From contig OY783205.1 of NCBI GenBank assembly GCA_963678705.1, positions 6,944,001 to 7,008,000 of the forward strand: 64,000 bases of DNA, given 5' to 3'. This DNA is from Panorpa germanica (Eukaryota > Arthropoda > Insecta > Mecoptera > Panorpidae). The position numbers and the translations under genes were made by a program. The notes beneath the pieces were generated by a model that did not search any database, had not been told where the DNA came from, and worked only from the letters and a program-made list of their open reading frames with translations. This document shows positions 9,530 through 19,927 of this stretch, one piece after another; positions within the stretch are counted from its first letter, which is position 1, and each line of letters opens with the position of its first letter.

Positions 9530-10302
9530 CAAATGGAAGCGTCATTTAAGCAACGATCCCATTGAGTATCATCACTTAATAAACCTAAGTTTTTTGCTAT
9601 TTCGTGGAAAGTGGAATATTCGATTCCATTGAGAGTTGTAAAGTCTTCGAAACATGTAGCGCCGCGTACATAAAGCATAACCTTGAATAAAACCTTTCAC
9701 CTTCTTTAGCATTATTACAATACATTTTCGGAATTATCAAGTGACTTATGCGCAGCGGCCTTATAGTTTATGACTTTTTGCGATAAAAATGTAATATTCG
9801 GGACTTTCTGTATAAAAATGTGTTTTAGCCTCTACCGCTGTTGAATTTAATTTAAACCAAGCCGTTAATGTAGTTTCTGAAGACTTTGCTAATACAGAAT
9901 CCTCATTTCCTTCTGTAATTAAAACGTTTTGTTGGTTTTCTAAATGAATTGCTAACCTATATATGGTGTGTTTTATATTGCAGGTCGATTGAAAATATTC
10001 TCCACATGGCTTGTATGTATATGTATCCCCTCCAGAAGCGGTGGGAATGTATATCGCGCGTCTAAATAAAATGAAACTTCATCCTAGTCTATTTGTGCTT
10101 GTCCTTCAGACAAGGTATTGGTATTTTATCATTGACACAATCATAGCCTATATAGATATATTTAAATAAATATTTAACGCTCTTAACCGAAGCGCAAATT
10201 TCAACATTAATGTGGCATCTATATATCAAGGAAAAGAATCTATTGTACGGTACAATCCATCTATTATCTACTGTATGTATTAAAGTGCCTTTTGTCGTCT
10301 AA
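9530..10302 (-). pseudogene. Helitron A Rep, C-terminal half (degenerate)
   Basis: Read over several frames, this stretch gives segments that match the intact Rep of Helitron B at 14200-14960. [19 protein letters not shown] followed by KYIYIGYD corresponds to the two-tyrosine motif region. LAIHLENQQNVLI corresponds to its AVHLENGQRVYF segment. GATCFEDFTTLNGIEYSTF followed by AKNLGLLSDDTQWDRCLND matches the end of the Rep region. Stops and shifts are frequent, and the helicase domain is absent. It is plainly non-functional. Confidence 0.7.
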
Positions 10303-10935
10303 AAATCAATTTTTGAATTATTATCCCGACGTCTGTACAAAGGGTACCCGTTACTCTTGTTTACAGTGAAGGCTTTAAATGATTTCGGAAAATCTTTACT
10401 GCATTTCTTGTCTTTCATGCATGAAGCGTCTAAATTATATGGCTCACAAGGTCCGTGAATCATACATATCTTGACTACATCAAATAAAATGGGATGAGTT
10501 TCACTATCTGGAATGTCTGCAGATACAACTTTACCAATAAGTGCCGTATTTCGAATTTTATTTTGATTATTTAAAATTTTTAAAATATGAATATGAGGTA
10601 AACCGCGTCTGAAATTCAATAACAGACATAATAGCTGTTATTTTGCGGAAAATAAGTCTTTTCAATAAATCATCAAAGAGTTCTTTCACTTTTAATTGAA
10701 ATACTCTGAAAACTAATCCGGGACGATTTTCGATTCGCTGATTATGTAGCAAATTACTTTTAATTTCTGGCCACTCGGGATTACATGTCATTGTAATAAA
10801 CAAATCCGGTGAACCATATTTACAAATAATTCCCATAGCATCAAGATAATATTGGTACATGCCATGAGGGCTTCCTACAAATTTACTTGGTAAATTAACC
10901 ATTCTACCATCTATAATTCCTTTATTAATGGATTT
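10299..10935 (-). pseudogene. Helitron A Rep, HUH region (two overlapping frames)
   Basis: One frame (10567-10902) gives GSPDLFITMTCNPEWPEIKS, identical in character to the same segment in Helitron B (10 kb scale). The next (10299-10619) gives RRGLPHIHILKIL, the HUH motif that holds the catalytic metal, and IHGPCEPYNLDASCMKDKKC, a conserved Cys-rich segment. A frameshift near 10600 separates them. In the intact family these steps belong to the rolling-circle nickase Rep. Confidence 0.82.
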
Positions 10936-11465
10936 TTTTTTAATAATAATTCACGGGCTTCATAGGACCACGGTCTTTTTTTCGCTCTTCTTAATTCATT
11001 TTATTAACATTTTACATTTCATTTATTATTAAACCTATACTTTTAAACTCGCTATATTCCGCCTCTGATATCTTTGTAGTTCCTGCATACTCATTGGCAA
11101 CACTATTCCATTTTTTTACCAAAATTCTGTACAAATTATCTCTGCAGGCCTCCGTTTCTGTACATTGGAAGATAAAATGTTCTGGATCTGCTACCCCTTC
11201 TCCACAATTGCACATATTTTCTTACAACAATTGATTTCTTTTAAGATGTGTCAATGCCCTGTATGGTCTACCCTCAGTCTCGAGATAAGTGATAACACTC
11301 TTTTCGGACCTTGGGCTTTCCATCACCAACTACGTCCGCACACCGAAAAATGTAAACTGAAAAACGTTCTTCCTTTCTCTGAATTGTTCCACATATCCTG
11401 CCACTTCTGTTTCACTTCATTTTTGCTCTTTGACAATAAGTCCACTTCATATTGAATTTCTCCAT
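10936..11465 (-). mobile_element. 5'-truncated LINE fragment inserted in Helitron A
   Basis: The insert is flanked by a perfect 12-bp duplication, ATTAATGGATTT, at 10924-10935 and 11466-11477. On the minus strand it ends in a run of As next to the target copy, as expected of target-primed insertion. Its coding remnant (11012-11215) ends with CNCGEGVADPEHFIFQC, the Cys/His tail seen at the C-terminus of many insect LINE ORF2 proteins. The insert starts within that ORF2, so it was 5'-truncated at about 530 bp. Both target copies encode Asn-Pro-Leu-Ile in the Helitron frame. Confidence 0.85.
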
Positions 11466-12339
11466 ATTAATGGATTTGTTTTTGGCATAATCCAATAAAC
11501 CCTTGTACATTTCTGATCGTAATTTTTTTTTTTCGTATTTGCGTTGCGAATGAAATTAAGTCTATTTCCTTCGATTTTAGAATACGCGTCAACAATATAC
11601 TGTTGAGTAAGTTTTTCGGCGCTGAGAAATGGATTAAAACAGCCCGTGCATCTAAGTTTATAAGAATAAAATTGCCGATGCGAAATTCTTCTTGATTGCG
11701 AAACATTTTGTAAATGTTCTGAATGACCGAGTTCACCGGTTGGACATAACAATGGATAAGTTATTGGATCGCAATTTTCATTAAAAATATTAATGGTTCG
11801 AAGATTACCATGTTTTAGATAGACACATAAAATCGTCTCTGTAGAGACGCTGATAATCGATCCTTAAAATTATTGCTACTTCATTGATGGACAGAACGTT
11901 GTAGATATTTTGCCAGTTGCTGTACAATGTTCATGTGCACGTCAAAATAATTTCTACCTTCCAAAGTTATTTTTGACAACCTCTTTACTTTCTACTTGAG
12001 CCATCATTTTATAGGCAGTAGCGTAAGAATTTATTTTTCTTGTTAAAGAATCTAATTGTTCAAATAGCTGCCCCAAGCATTTAAGATTAACGTCGCCTCG
12101 CATTATATTACATATGGCCTCATCAGGATCTAGAATATACAATTGATCATAGTGTGGCTATTTTCCTAAAGGGTCTGCCGATGATATTCTATGGTAAACC
12201 TGACCACATATCTTGAAACAGTAGGGCCCACGTGTGCCTGGACTATGAATATGTGCTCCAAATGAAGCAAATGCAAAGGAACTATAATAGTTTCTGATGT
12301 TATCCATAAAATTAGCAGAAAGAGGATGTATATTAGTCA
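11466..12339 (-). pseudogene. Helitron A Rep, upstream fragments
   Basis: Three pieces are seen. At 12158-12339, the frame reads NIHPLSANFMDNIRNYYSSF, then FGAHIHSPGTRGPYCF, then KICGQVYHRI, the conserved N-terminal part of Helitron Rep (compare FKVQGQVYHLIGDLLP in Helitron B). At 11954-12142 comes LDPDEAICNIMRGDVNLKCL. At 11466-11752, FYSYKLRC and QQYIVDAYSKIEGNRLNFIR precede the LINE insertion point. Frames change between pieces. The 12339 end is the exact insertion point of Helitron B. Confidence 0.82.
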
Positions 12340-12380
12340 CTAGCTTTTGCCCGCGACTTCGTCCGCGTGGAATAGTGACT
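12340..12380 (-). terminator. Helitron B 3' terminal hairpin and CTAG end
   Basis: On the minus strand the last 40 bases contain TTCCACGCGGACGAAGTCGC followed by GGGCAAAAGCTAG. The CGCGGAC/GTCGCGG arms can pair with a GAA-type loop about 11 bases before the CTAG end. In Helitrons this stem-loop and the CTRR end mark the point where rolling-circle transfer stops. The next host base is T. Confidence 0.82.
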
Positions 12381-12534
12381 TCCGGCAGATTTTTGGTTCT
12401 TCCCACATAGTTCCCGTTCTTGCGGGATTTTCGGAATGGTCGAGTTCCCGCAGAATTTTCAGGATAAAACCTATGTTTTTTTTTTTCGAGTTCCAAACTA
12501 TATCTGTACAGTTTTTAAAGTAAATTTAATTATT

Positions 12535-15500
12535 TTAAAGAACTTCTGCATATACTACATTTTTTGTTTTATTATCTTGTGGCAGAAAAACATATTGATT
12601 TTCGCCACAACCCGATCTTGATAACGCGACATATAACTGGCCGTGCGAAAAACAGTCTTGGCGTAAATCGATCCCCACGTGTTTGAATGTTTGCCCCTGT
12701 GATTTATTTATTGTGACTGCGAAAGATAATTTAAGCGGAAATTGTATTCTTTTAAAATTGAAAGGTAAGTCGTTGGGTATCATTGGGATGCGGGGTATGA
12801 GGACTGTTTTACCAACTGCTGGACCAGTCAAAACTGTTGCAACGATGACGTTATTGCGCAGAAATTTTACTTGAAGTCGGGTCCCGTTGCATAAATTTGG
12901 TGGTTTGAGATTTCTTAGTAAAATTATTGGGGCACCTATTTTTAACTTAAGAGAATGTGGGGGAAAGCCGCTTGGGTTCAAGGAATTGAGGAACTCCTGT
13001 GGGTAATGAACTACATCTTCTTAATCCATCACGGTATCAATGGATGTGTAGGTTACAATATCTCCTGGGAGTTTACTCAAAATGATATCATTTATTTCGT
13101 CAAGGCTACTATTTCTTGCCGCCAATATTGCTCTTTGACACATCCATTGATGGTCCTTGTTTTCTATTTGGCTGATGTCAGGGTATACCTTAGTTACTAA
13201 TTCCTCGATGTTACCCACTTTTACTCCTAAATCGCAATCAATTTCAATTTTATTATTAGAATGAGGTATTTTCCCGTCTCCTACAGAAAGTAATTTTGAA
13301 GGGAAAGTTATACTACCTCCCCCCAAATGTGCTCTCATATTTGTCGATAATTTTAAAATATTTACAAATTTCCATAATGGAGAACTTTTAAGGCAAGCCA
13401 CAATGTCTGCTCTAGTTCCCCTTACTATTACCGGTAAAGTTTGGCGAAAGTCCCCAGCAAACATAACAGTAATCCCACCCATGATTTTATCACAGCTTCT
13501 AAGATCTCTAAGAGTTCTGTCTAGAGCTTCTACGTGAGCTCTATGTATCATGGTACATTCGTCCCAGATTATTAGACTGACGTCTTGTAAAATTTTCCCC
13601 AAAGGGCCATTTTTGCGTATAGAGCACACGCTATCTTTCTCTAAAGACACAGTTAGGGGCAGTTTAAAAGTGGAATGAGCTGTGCGTCCACCTGCTAATA
13701 AGGTTGCAGCAATACCTGACGACGCTACTGCCAAGGCTAGCTTTCCTAGAGACCTTACTTTTGCTAATATAAGATTAGTGATAAACGTCTTGCCGGTCCC
13801 ACCGGGAGCATCCAAAAAGAAAATTCTTCCTTCATTAAAACGAACACTTTTCATGACACAATTATACGTTGTCACCTGGTCATTAACTAATCTTGGTTCA
13901 TTTTGTGTGATATACTCATTTAATTCATTTATGTTATATGGTTTTCGCAACGCTACTTCTAACGGGTCCAGAAGCGAATTATTTCTTTTTGCTGCAGGAA
14001 GCCCAAAGTCGGTTAGGGATTTATCTGAAATCTCATGAATTTTATCTTCAATTATGATTAGTCCATCATTGTATATATCATCATTATATGCTAATGTCAT
14101 ATCCTGATTCTCATTACGCATTCTGTTTAATATATCTTCACATAAAGCATCACGAAATTTATTCTATAACTCTAAGGGGTCAGATGGTTGGCAAAATATA
14201 AGGATAGTGGTAAATAATTCTCTTAATTTTGTAGCTGGCTCGGATATGATAGCATCGGACATGGTATTTTGCCAATGTTCATCTCCCTCCAGTAAACCTA
14301 ATTCCTTGGAAGCGCCTTGGTACGTTTGGAAAATAACACCATTCACGGTTCTTAGATGTTGAAATGACATTGGACCGCGAACACATTGCAATAACATTCT
14401 TAAATAAAAACATTCAGTTTGAGTTGGATGAATGTTATAAACACGGCCTAAAGTTGTGTCTTTTTTTACACCGGGATATCCCTCAACATCTTGCCCGCGT
14501 CTTCTTCTAGAAAATGATTTTCTTTGCCAAACGTAATACTGGGGAACTTCGTGATATAAAAGGGTTTTTGCAAAATCGTCGCTTTTGCAGAGATCAAAGA
14601 ACGCTGTAAGTGTCGTTGATGATGGATTGTTCACACGATCTTGGAGATTTTCATTATTATAAAAATATACTCTTTGTCCATTTTCCAAATGAACGGCTAA
14701 ATGAACTACTGCCGGAAAACATTCATGAATAGAAAATTGGAAAATTCTCCAAAACGCCTTCGAGGAACTTATATAGCGACCATTTAGATATTTTTCTACT
14801 TCATCGTTATTACTTTGTAACGAAAATGTGGCTTGATCAGAACCTTTATGAATATACTTACAGATGTATTTAATAGCTTTGACCGATTGACAAAACTCTA
14901 CGTTAATGTGTGCATTGAAAATTCGTGATAGCAGTGGATTATAGGGAACCACCCAACGATTATCCACGCTCATTTCTGTACCTTTTACACGAATTATAGC
15001 TGTGTTTCCACCAATATCTGGAGACCTGCGTCTGTAGGTTGGATAACCGTCATCCCCCGTTTGTGTTTCCGAAATAAAATGCCTAGGGAACTTTTTAGAA
15101 CAAACGTTTTCTTTCATACATGGTGATGTAGGATTATGAAATCCGCAAGGACCATGTATCATATTTTTTATGACAATATTATGAAGAATCGGATCTTGTT
15201 GTATGTCAGGTATTTCAGCCGATATTATTGCATCTATAGAATCTGGTTGAACTTTGTTAGCCAGCCACAATAAAATGTGGGCGTGAGGTAAACCTCTTTT
15301 TTGCCATTCTACACTGTAAACAAAGGCTTTCGATGGGCCAAAAATATTTTTCTTCGTTAATAGGTCTATCATTTTCTTGAGTTTTAAATGAAATACCCTA
15401 GAAATTAAATCATGTCTATCATAAGAATGTTGATTGGGCAATAACTCACTTTTTATTTCTGGCCATTCGGGGTTACATGTAAATGTAATGAAGAGGTCAG

Positions 15501-17157
15501 GTCTTCCAAATTTCTTGACATATGTCATGGTATCTTGACTTTTTTCATTCATGAATCTGGGGGATCCTGTAAATGACGACGGCAATATAACGTGCTGGCC
15601 AATATTAGAAGCGTTTATATGTCCATCATTTACGACGGCATCTCTTAAATGAATGTACTCTTCTGCTTTCAATTTTTTTTGATTTCTTTTGATGAAGTCT
15701 AGCCTCTCAGAGATCATTTTTGCCGCCATATCAACACAATATTGGTTGAATAATCCTTTGAAATAATGTATACTGTTAAAGTCATTTATTCTCACCATGA
15801 ATCTAAATGCATAAAACTGCATACATGAAACAGTTTTAGATGTAGCCGTAGTATTCTGCTGTGGAATATTAATACAGTATCCGTCGTTTCCAAAGGGAAA
15901 CATTAAGGGATATTGAAGCGGGTCATAAGATCTATGAATTTCAGAATCTCGTTGAAGTCGACCATCTCTCGCAGTCAATACAATATCACGGGGACCTTTG
16001 TCTTCATCTATCATAAGAACAGCTACTTCGTCTACTACTGGCGCATTATACCGACCTCTATGCTCATTAGGAGGTTTTACATCAGCATGAATGATAAGTT
16101 TTAAATCATTCGGTGGTCTATTTTCTAGATTGTACTTAAAACTTTGAATATACGTATTATGATCATGAAGATATGTTTGGAGAACGTCGATAAGATCGAT
16201 TTGCAAGCTTGGGTTTAAATTTGAGCGCAAGGATACCTGATCTGCATGGGAAACAAAATATATTTGCAGGAATTCGGGTTGTGCCCCTACAGCTGGAAGT
16301 AAGTCACCGATTAAATGATAAACTTGCCCTTGGACTTTAAAAGTGGGCATAAAGTTTCCCTCACGAATTTCTTTGGCACCAAATGAAGTCATCTGAAATA
16401 ATGTATTATATTGTCTTGAGTGATTTAAGAAATGCTTAGATGATGGATGTGAGCCTGATATCAGTTCCTTTAAAACGGATGTTGGTTCCGGAATTATAGG
16501 TATATTTACTTTGCCACCACTACAACACAGTCCAGGAGTTTCAGCTGCCCATTTTTTTGCTTGGCATAAGTTGCATATTTTATCCATTCTACCAATATCA
16601 ATATCATTTAGCTCAGAATAGTGAACGGTACAATCATAAGCAAAAGCAGCATTTAATAAATTATGTTGTCTGCGAGTTCTATTCCAAGTTGATCGGGCAT
16701 TTTGCTGTGCTAATCGATGGGATCGTTCAGCGCTTGATTCCCGATCACGGTTAGCCAAAGTTCGGGAATTCTGTGAGGCCAAACGTCGAGAACGTTCAGC
16801 ACTGGATTCCCGATCGCGGTTAGCCAATGTTCGGGCATTCTGTGAGGCCAAACGTTGAGAACGTTCAGCACTCGATTCCCGATCGCGGTTAGCCAATGTT
16901 CGGGCATTCTGTGAAGCCAAACGTTGAGAACGATCAGCACTCGATTCCCGTTGTCGGTTCGCCAAAGTTCGGAAATTTTGTAAGGCTAAACGCTGCGAAC
17001 GTTCAACGCTTGATTCCCTTGCACGGTTTTGTTCAGTAATTGCTCGTTGTGTAGCCAACCTGTGCATATTTTCATCCTCAGTTTCATTGCTGCGCAAAAC
17101 TCGCAGCCGCTTTGCAGCAGCAGTCTGCCGAGAAAGCTGAGTTCTTTTTCTCAGCAT
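12535..17157 (-). pseudogene. Helitron RepHel protein (rolling-circle nickase plus PIF1-like helicase), two nonsense codons
   Basis: A single frame of 1541 codons is broken only by TAG at 14164-14166 and TAA at 13021-13023; I checked the bases between the blocks and saw no shift. From the N-terminus: five 23-residue repeats (residues 47-161); a Cys-rich segment (CTVHYSELNDIDIGRMDKIC); the conserved region with QVYHLIGDLLP; PDLFITFTCNPEWPEIKSEL; KRGLPHAHILLWL (HUH); IKYICKYIHKGSD (two-tyrosine motif). After the first stop comes the helicase: DAPGGTGKTFITNLILAK (Walker A), LIIWDECTMIHRAH (Walker B), MFAGDFRQTLPVI, and [17 protein letters not shown] near the end. The TAG stands in place of a residue between PLEL and NKF. 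The two stops probably make it inactive in trans unless read through. Confidence 0.93.
16675..17019 (-). repeat. five 69-bp coding repeats in the Helitron B N-terminus
   Basis: Five consecutive 23-residue units follow the pattern RESS-A/V-E/D-RS-x-RLA-x-QN-x-R, then a short variable end. Units 2-4 are nearly identical (RESSAERSQRLASQNARTL in unit 3), while units 1 and 5 are more diverged. The repeat is rich in Arg and Ser and highly charged, consistent with a nucleic-acid-binding or coiled segment. Unit number may vary among copies of the family. Confidence 0.9.
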
Positions 17158-17751
17158 TATAGTGATGAAGAAAAAACGTAGAAAATGAAAACTTAACTAA
17201 AGCGTATCTCGTAATAAAAAAAAAGAAACGTAAGATTAAGAAGATTAATAATTAGGAACCTAATTACTTTTATTTTTAACGATTATGTCAAAAGAACAAC
17301 CGTTAAATGAAAATAAGGTAAACTAACTTTATGCTTAAACTTAACCCTAATCTAATGAGAATAAATAGGTAGACCACACCTATTTACAGGTTTTATCTAA
17401 AGCAAAAAAAAATTAGAAACTAAATACGTTAAACTAAACCCTAATCTAATAAGAATAATTAAGTAGGCGACACCTATTTAGGTACCTACAGGTATTCTAC
17501 TACAGGCCTACTCCTTTTATAAAAAAATATTAGAAACTAAATACTATTTTTAAAACAAACAATACTATACTTATAGAAAACACATACTTATAAATTAATA
17601 ATCTACATGAAAACAAAAAAGTGTTATTATTGTGTAACTAAATACTATCTTAAAACAAATAAAGTACCTACTATATAGAAAACAACTACAAAATGAAACT
17701 GTGTTTAAAAAGTAATATTACGATGAAAATTATATCGCATAAACAAATTAG

Positions 17752-17895
17752 CGCTGCATTCAACCGTTCAGTAGGGAGCCGACCGCGCGAGTGAGCCGCG
17801 CGGCATGGTATCTCGTTGAGCTACACCCCCCTCCCGGCTTGCCCGCAAGCACCGCCTCTCTTCCGCCGCGCCGGCCAGCGCAGAGAGAGAGTTGG
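17752..17895. promoter_or_regulatory. GC-rich island in the Helitron B leader
   Basis: About 140 bases are strongly GC-rich in an otherwise very AT-rich region. They contain partly palindromic blocks (GACCGCGCGAGTGAGC with GCCGCGCGG, and CCGGCTTGCCCGCAAGC). It ends in an (AG)n tract. Its place about 600 bases upstream of the RepHel ATG fits a promoter or a captured fragment of other DNA. No protein or RNA family is recognised in it. Confidence 0.4.
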
Positions 17896-18389
17896 TTTTG
17901 TTTCGGAGTTATTTATCATTGTAATCTTTAAAGTTTTTTGTTGAAATTAAGTTATGTCAAAGACAATTTTATTCACAATGAAGTACTCTTAACCAACAAC
18001 ATATTTATTTGAATAAAGATTAATATTATTATGTTGATACAACTTAAACAAATTATTTCGACCAAATTAGGTACCATAAAAACGGTTTTTGTGAGTTAAT
18101 CTTAAAAGATAGACATATACTATCGCGGACTGTTTTTTAGATCATTAAAAGAGCTATTATTATTTAATACATATTTTTTGTGTATCTTGAACCGTTTTCA
18201 CGGCGCACGCAACGGAAGGCTTCAAAGATGCAATAATTTCTCCCGTTTTTTACACATTTACCACTATATCTTTGCTCCTATTGGTCGTAGCGTGATGTTA
18301 TATAGCCTATAGCCTTCCTCGATAACTGGACTATCCAACACAAAAAGAATTATTCAATTCGAACCAGTAGTTTCGGAGATTAGCGCGTT

Positions 18390-18421
18390 CAAACAAACAA
18401 ACAAACAAACAAACAAACAAA
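18390..18421. repeat. (AAAC)n microsatellite at the Helitron 5' end
   Basis: About seven tandem AAAC units, GTTT on the element strand, lie about 30 bases inside the 5' terminus of Helitron B. This tract is a regular part of the 5' end of this Helitron group. Confidence 0.9.
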
Positions 18422-18449
18422 CTCTTCAGCTTTATAATATTAGTATAGA

Positions 18450-18850
18450 TTTGTTCCATTAACAGCTTTGGAAAAGGAATATGAACATGTTTTGGAATTA
18501 AAACCTTGCCTTTTGAACAACATAATGAATATTTGCTATCTGTCGTTTTTCATTTTTGAAATGACTTGCATTGCAAAATTGACAAATGTCGTTCATATAT
18601 CCACAGTGATGTTGTGTTACAAGTACTTCGTCATCTATTTCTTTAAGTGCTGTCTGTACTTAATGTTTGTTGCAATATGGTTTGTGCTATATTTTGTGTT
18701 TCCCTTTCTCTTTGTGTTTGACGTTCTAATGCTTTATCTAATTTTCTTTGTTTTGCAAAGCAGCAATATTGTTTAATCTGTTACGTTTTGCCTCTTCCTT
18801 CCCATTGACCAACCTAATTCTTTTGCGAAATAATAATATTTCTTTTCTTT
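18450..18850 (-). pseudogene. Helitron A Rep, N-terminal fragment
   Basis: On the minus strand the frame gives HHCGYMNDICQFCNASHF, followed after a shift by KHVHIPFPKLLMEQ, reaching the Helitron B insertion point at 18450. This is the Cys-rich N-terminal zinc region of Helitron Rep. The reading continues, in frame and without a missing base, at 12339 on the other side of Helitron B. Upstream (to about 18850) an Arg/Lys/Gln-rich segment is degenerate. Confidence 0.78.
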
Positions 18851-18940
18851 TTCTTTTGAATTTTCACATAAAATTCGACATTTATTTTTTTAAATCTGCT
18901 TTTTGAAGCAAATTTGCTTTAATTCTATTGTGCCACTACA

Positions 18941-19130
18941 ATTAATTTTCTGGGTTCAAAATTAATTAAAATAAAAAATTAATTTTATATTTGTAAGCTA
19001 AGCTTTTATTATTTTTTTTACTGGTACAGCAATATATTAGCAATCTGATTGCTTATATTATTTTATATCCCTTTTCTTTTGTTTTCTTGTCCGGTGATTA
19101 GATATTGGTGTATGAGTGTGAAATTTACTC
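18941..19130 (-). repeat. 3' LTR of gypsy relic 1 (end uncertain)
   Basis: Starts AATTAATTTTCTGGG at 18941 and matches the right-hand LTR piece (21699-21815) over about 110 bases, for example TACTGGTACAGCAATATATTAG. Beyond about 19050 there is no second copy to compare, so its inner boundary cannot be set. Confidence 0.6.
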
Positions 19131-19337
19131 CTCCATACTTACTTGAAAACTTATCATAGGAATTCTGTATTATTCATTTCATTAGTTTTCAATAATTCTA
19201 ATTTTTTTTTTATAATATGCTTGTATTCTAATGATTATTTATTTGAAGAATTGTTAGGGTAATATACAGGTTATACAGGGTATATTTCATCTTATATCGT
19301 TGTCTATAACTGAGAGAATGTTTCTGCTTCAGAATCT

Positions 19338-19662
19338 GTGCGTAATCTCCTGATACTCGGGTGTGACAATCTCTTTGTGTACCTATTTCTTTGAGTGGGC
19401 AATTAACATTTGATGTGCTATTATAAATAGATCTATATGTAGTTTTTCGAATGCTTTACGAGGTGTTCCTGTAATTTCCATTAGTACTTGCGATGGTTTT
19501 CGTGTATACTTGGCTTTTTTACTTTTTATTTCGTGTGAATGTATAGTGTTATCGTCGTCTGATTCCAAACGGATAGATGGACTATTTATCTGTTGGATTA
19601 CCTGTGCGTAATCTCCTAATACTGGGGTATGAAAATTTCTTTGCGTACCTATTTCTTTGAGT
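19338..19662. repeat. direct repeat of a 57-bp block in gypsy relic 1
   Basis: Blocks at 19338-19394 and 19604-19662 share TGTGCGTAATCTCCT and GTACCTATTTCTTTGAGTG with few changes. The short frame between them (19383-19568, -) is rich in Lys, and I do not recognise it. The duplication lies between RNase H and the LTR, where integrase and any env have been lost. Confidence 0.5.
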
Positions 19663-19927
19663 GTTTCAGTGAGATGTCGCCTTCCTCATCGCTGGCCATT
19701 TCATTGAAGTTAACCATCATAGATTGTTTATCTATATTACTGCTAGTGATAGCATTGATTCGTATTCGAGAGAGTGCGTCAGCAACCTTGTTATCTTTAC
19801 CTGGCTTATAATATATATCGAAATCATAGTCAAATAATTTTACTTGATATCGTGCAAGTTTACTTGAACTCTCTTTATGAGTTTTCAGCCTTGCTAATGG
19901 TTGGTGATCTGTAAATAGGTTAAACAT
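19649..19927 (-). pseudogene. gypsy RNase H C-terminal fragment
   Basis: The reading NLFTDHQPLARLKTHKESSS then LARYQVKLFDYDFDIYYKPG and VADALSRI is the end of a Ty3/gypsy RNase H with its tether (last catalytic Asp in TDHQPL). Upstream (19928-20370) the frame is lost, though fragments of the RT thumb are readable, for example near 20190-20230. Integrase, which should follow, is missing. Confidence 0.85.

Larger units (their letters stand above)
12340..18449 (-). mobile_element. Helitron B: complete Helitron (6.1 kb)
   Basis: Both ends fit the Helitron rules. The 5' end on the minus strand starts TCTATACTAATATTATAAAG at 18449; this start is widespread in insect Helitrons. The 3' end is CTAG at 12343-12340, preceded by GCGGACGAAGTCGCGGGC, which can form a short stem-loop (CGCGGAC/GTCGCGG arms). 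The element sits between an A and a T (18450 and 12339 on the minus strand), and no target duplication is present, as expected for rolling-circle insertion. It carries one long RepHel frame with two nonsense codons. An apparent GC-rich leader and AAAC repeats lie in its 5' part. Confidence 0.93.
17158..18449 (-). other. Helitron B 5' leader
   Basis: About 1.3 kb between the RepHel start and the 5' end of the element, without a coding frame. It holds a 110-bp imperfect tandem duplication (17320-17428 and 17429-17541, marked by CCCTAATCTAAT and CACCTATTTA), an unusually GC-rich block (17752-17895), and at the very end an (AAAC)n tract (18390-18420). The last 200 bases (GGAAGGCTATAGGCTATATA and neighbours) belong to a 5' block that I know from many insect Helitrons. 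The promoter for RepHel is presumably here; I see no clear TATA box. Confidence 0.7.
9530..18850 (-). mobile_element. Helitron A: old Helitron, interrupted by a LINE piece and by Helitron B
   Basis: Pieces of one Helitron Rep protein occur in the right order on the minus strand: N-terminal part (18450-18850), then 12339-11466, then 10935-9530. The gaps are filled by Helitron B (12340-18449) and a LINE fragment (10936-11465). Removing Helitron B joins CAA A to TG ACT, which reads Gln-Met-Thr in frame across the junction; removing the LINE joins the frame at a 12-bp target duplication. No helicase part was found left of 9530. The Rep pieces contain many stops and frameshifts, so this element is old. 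Confidence 0.85.

Noticed and set aside
16675-17019. Regular 69-bp repeats resembling a CRISPR-like array
   Set aside because: They are in-frame protein repeats of a eukaryotic Helitron; there are no unique spacers.
18468-18776. A 102-codon plus-strand hydrophobic frame looking like a membrane protein
   Set aside because: It is the complement of the Helitron A N-terminal remnant; hydrophobicity comes from Lys/Asn-rich codons read backwards.
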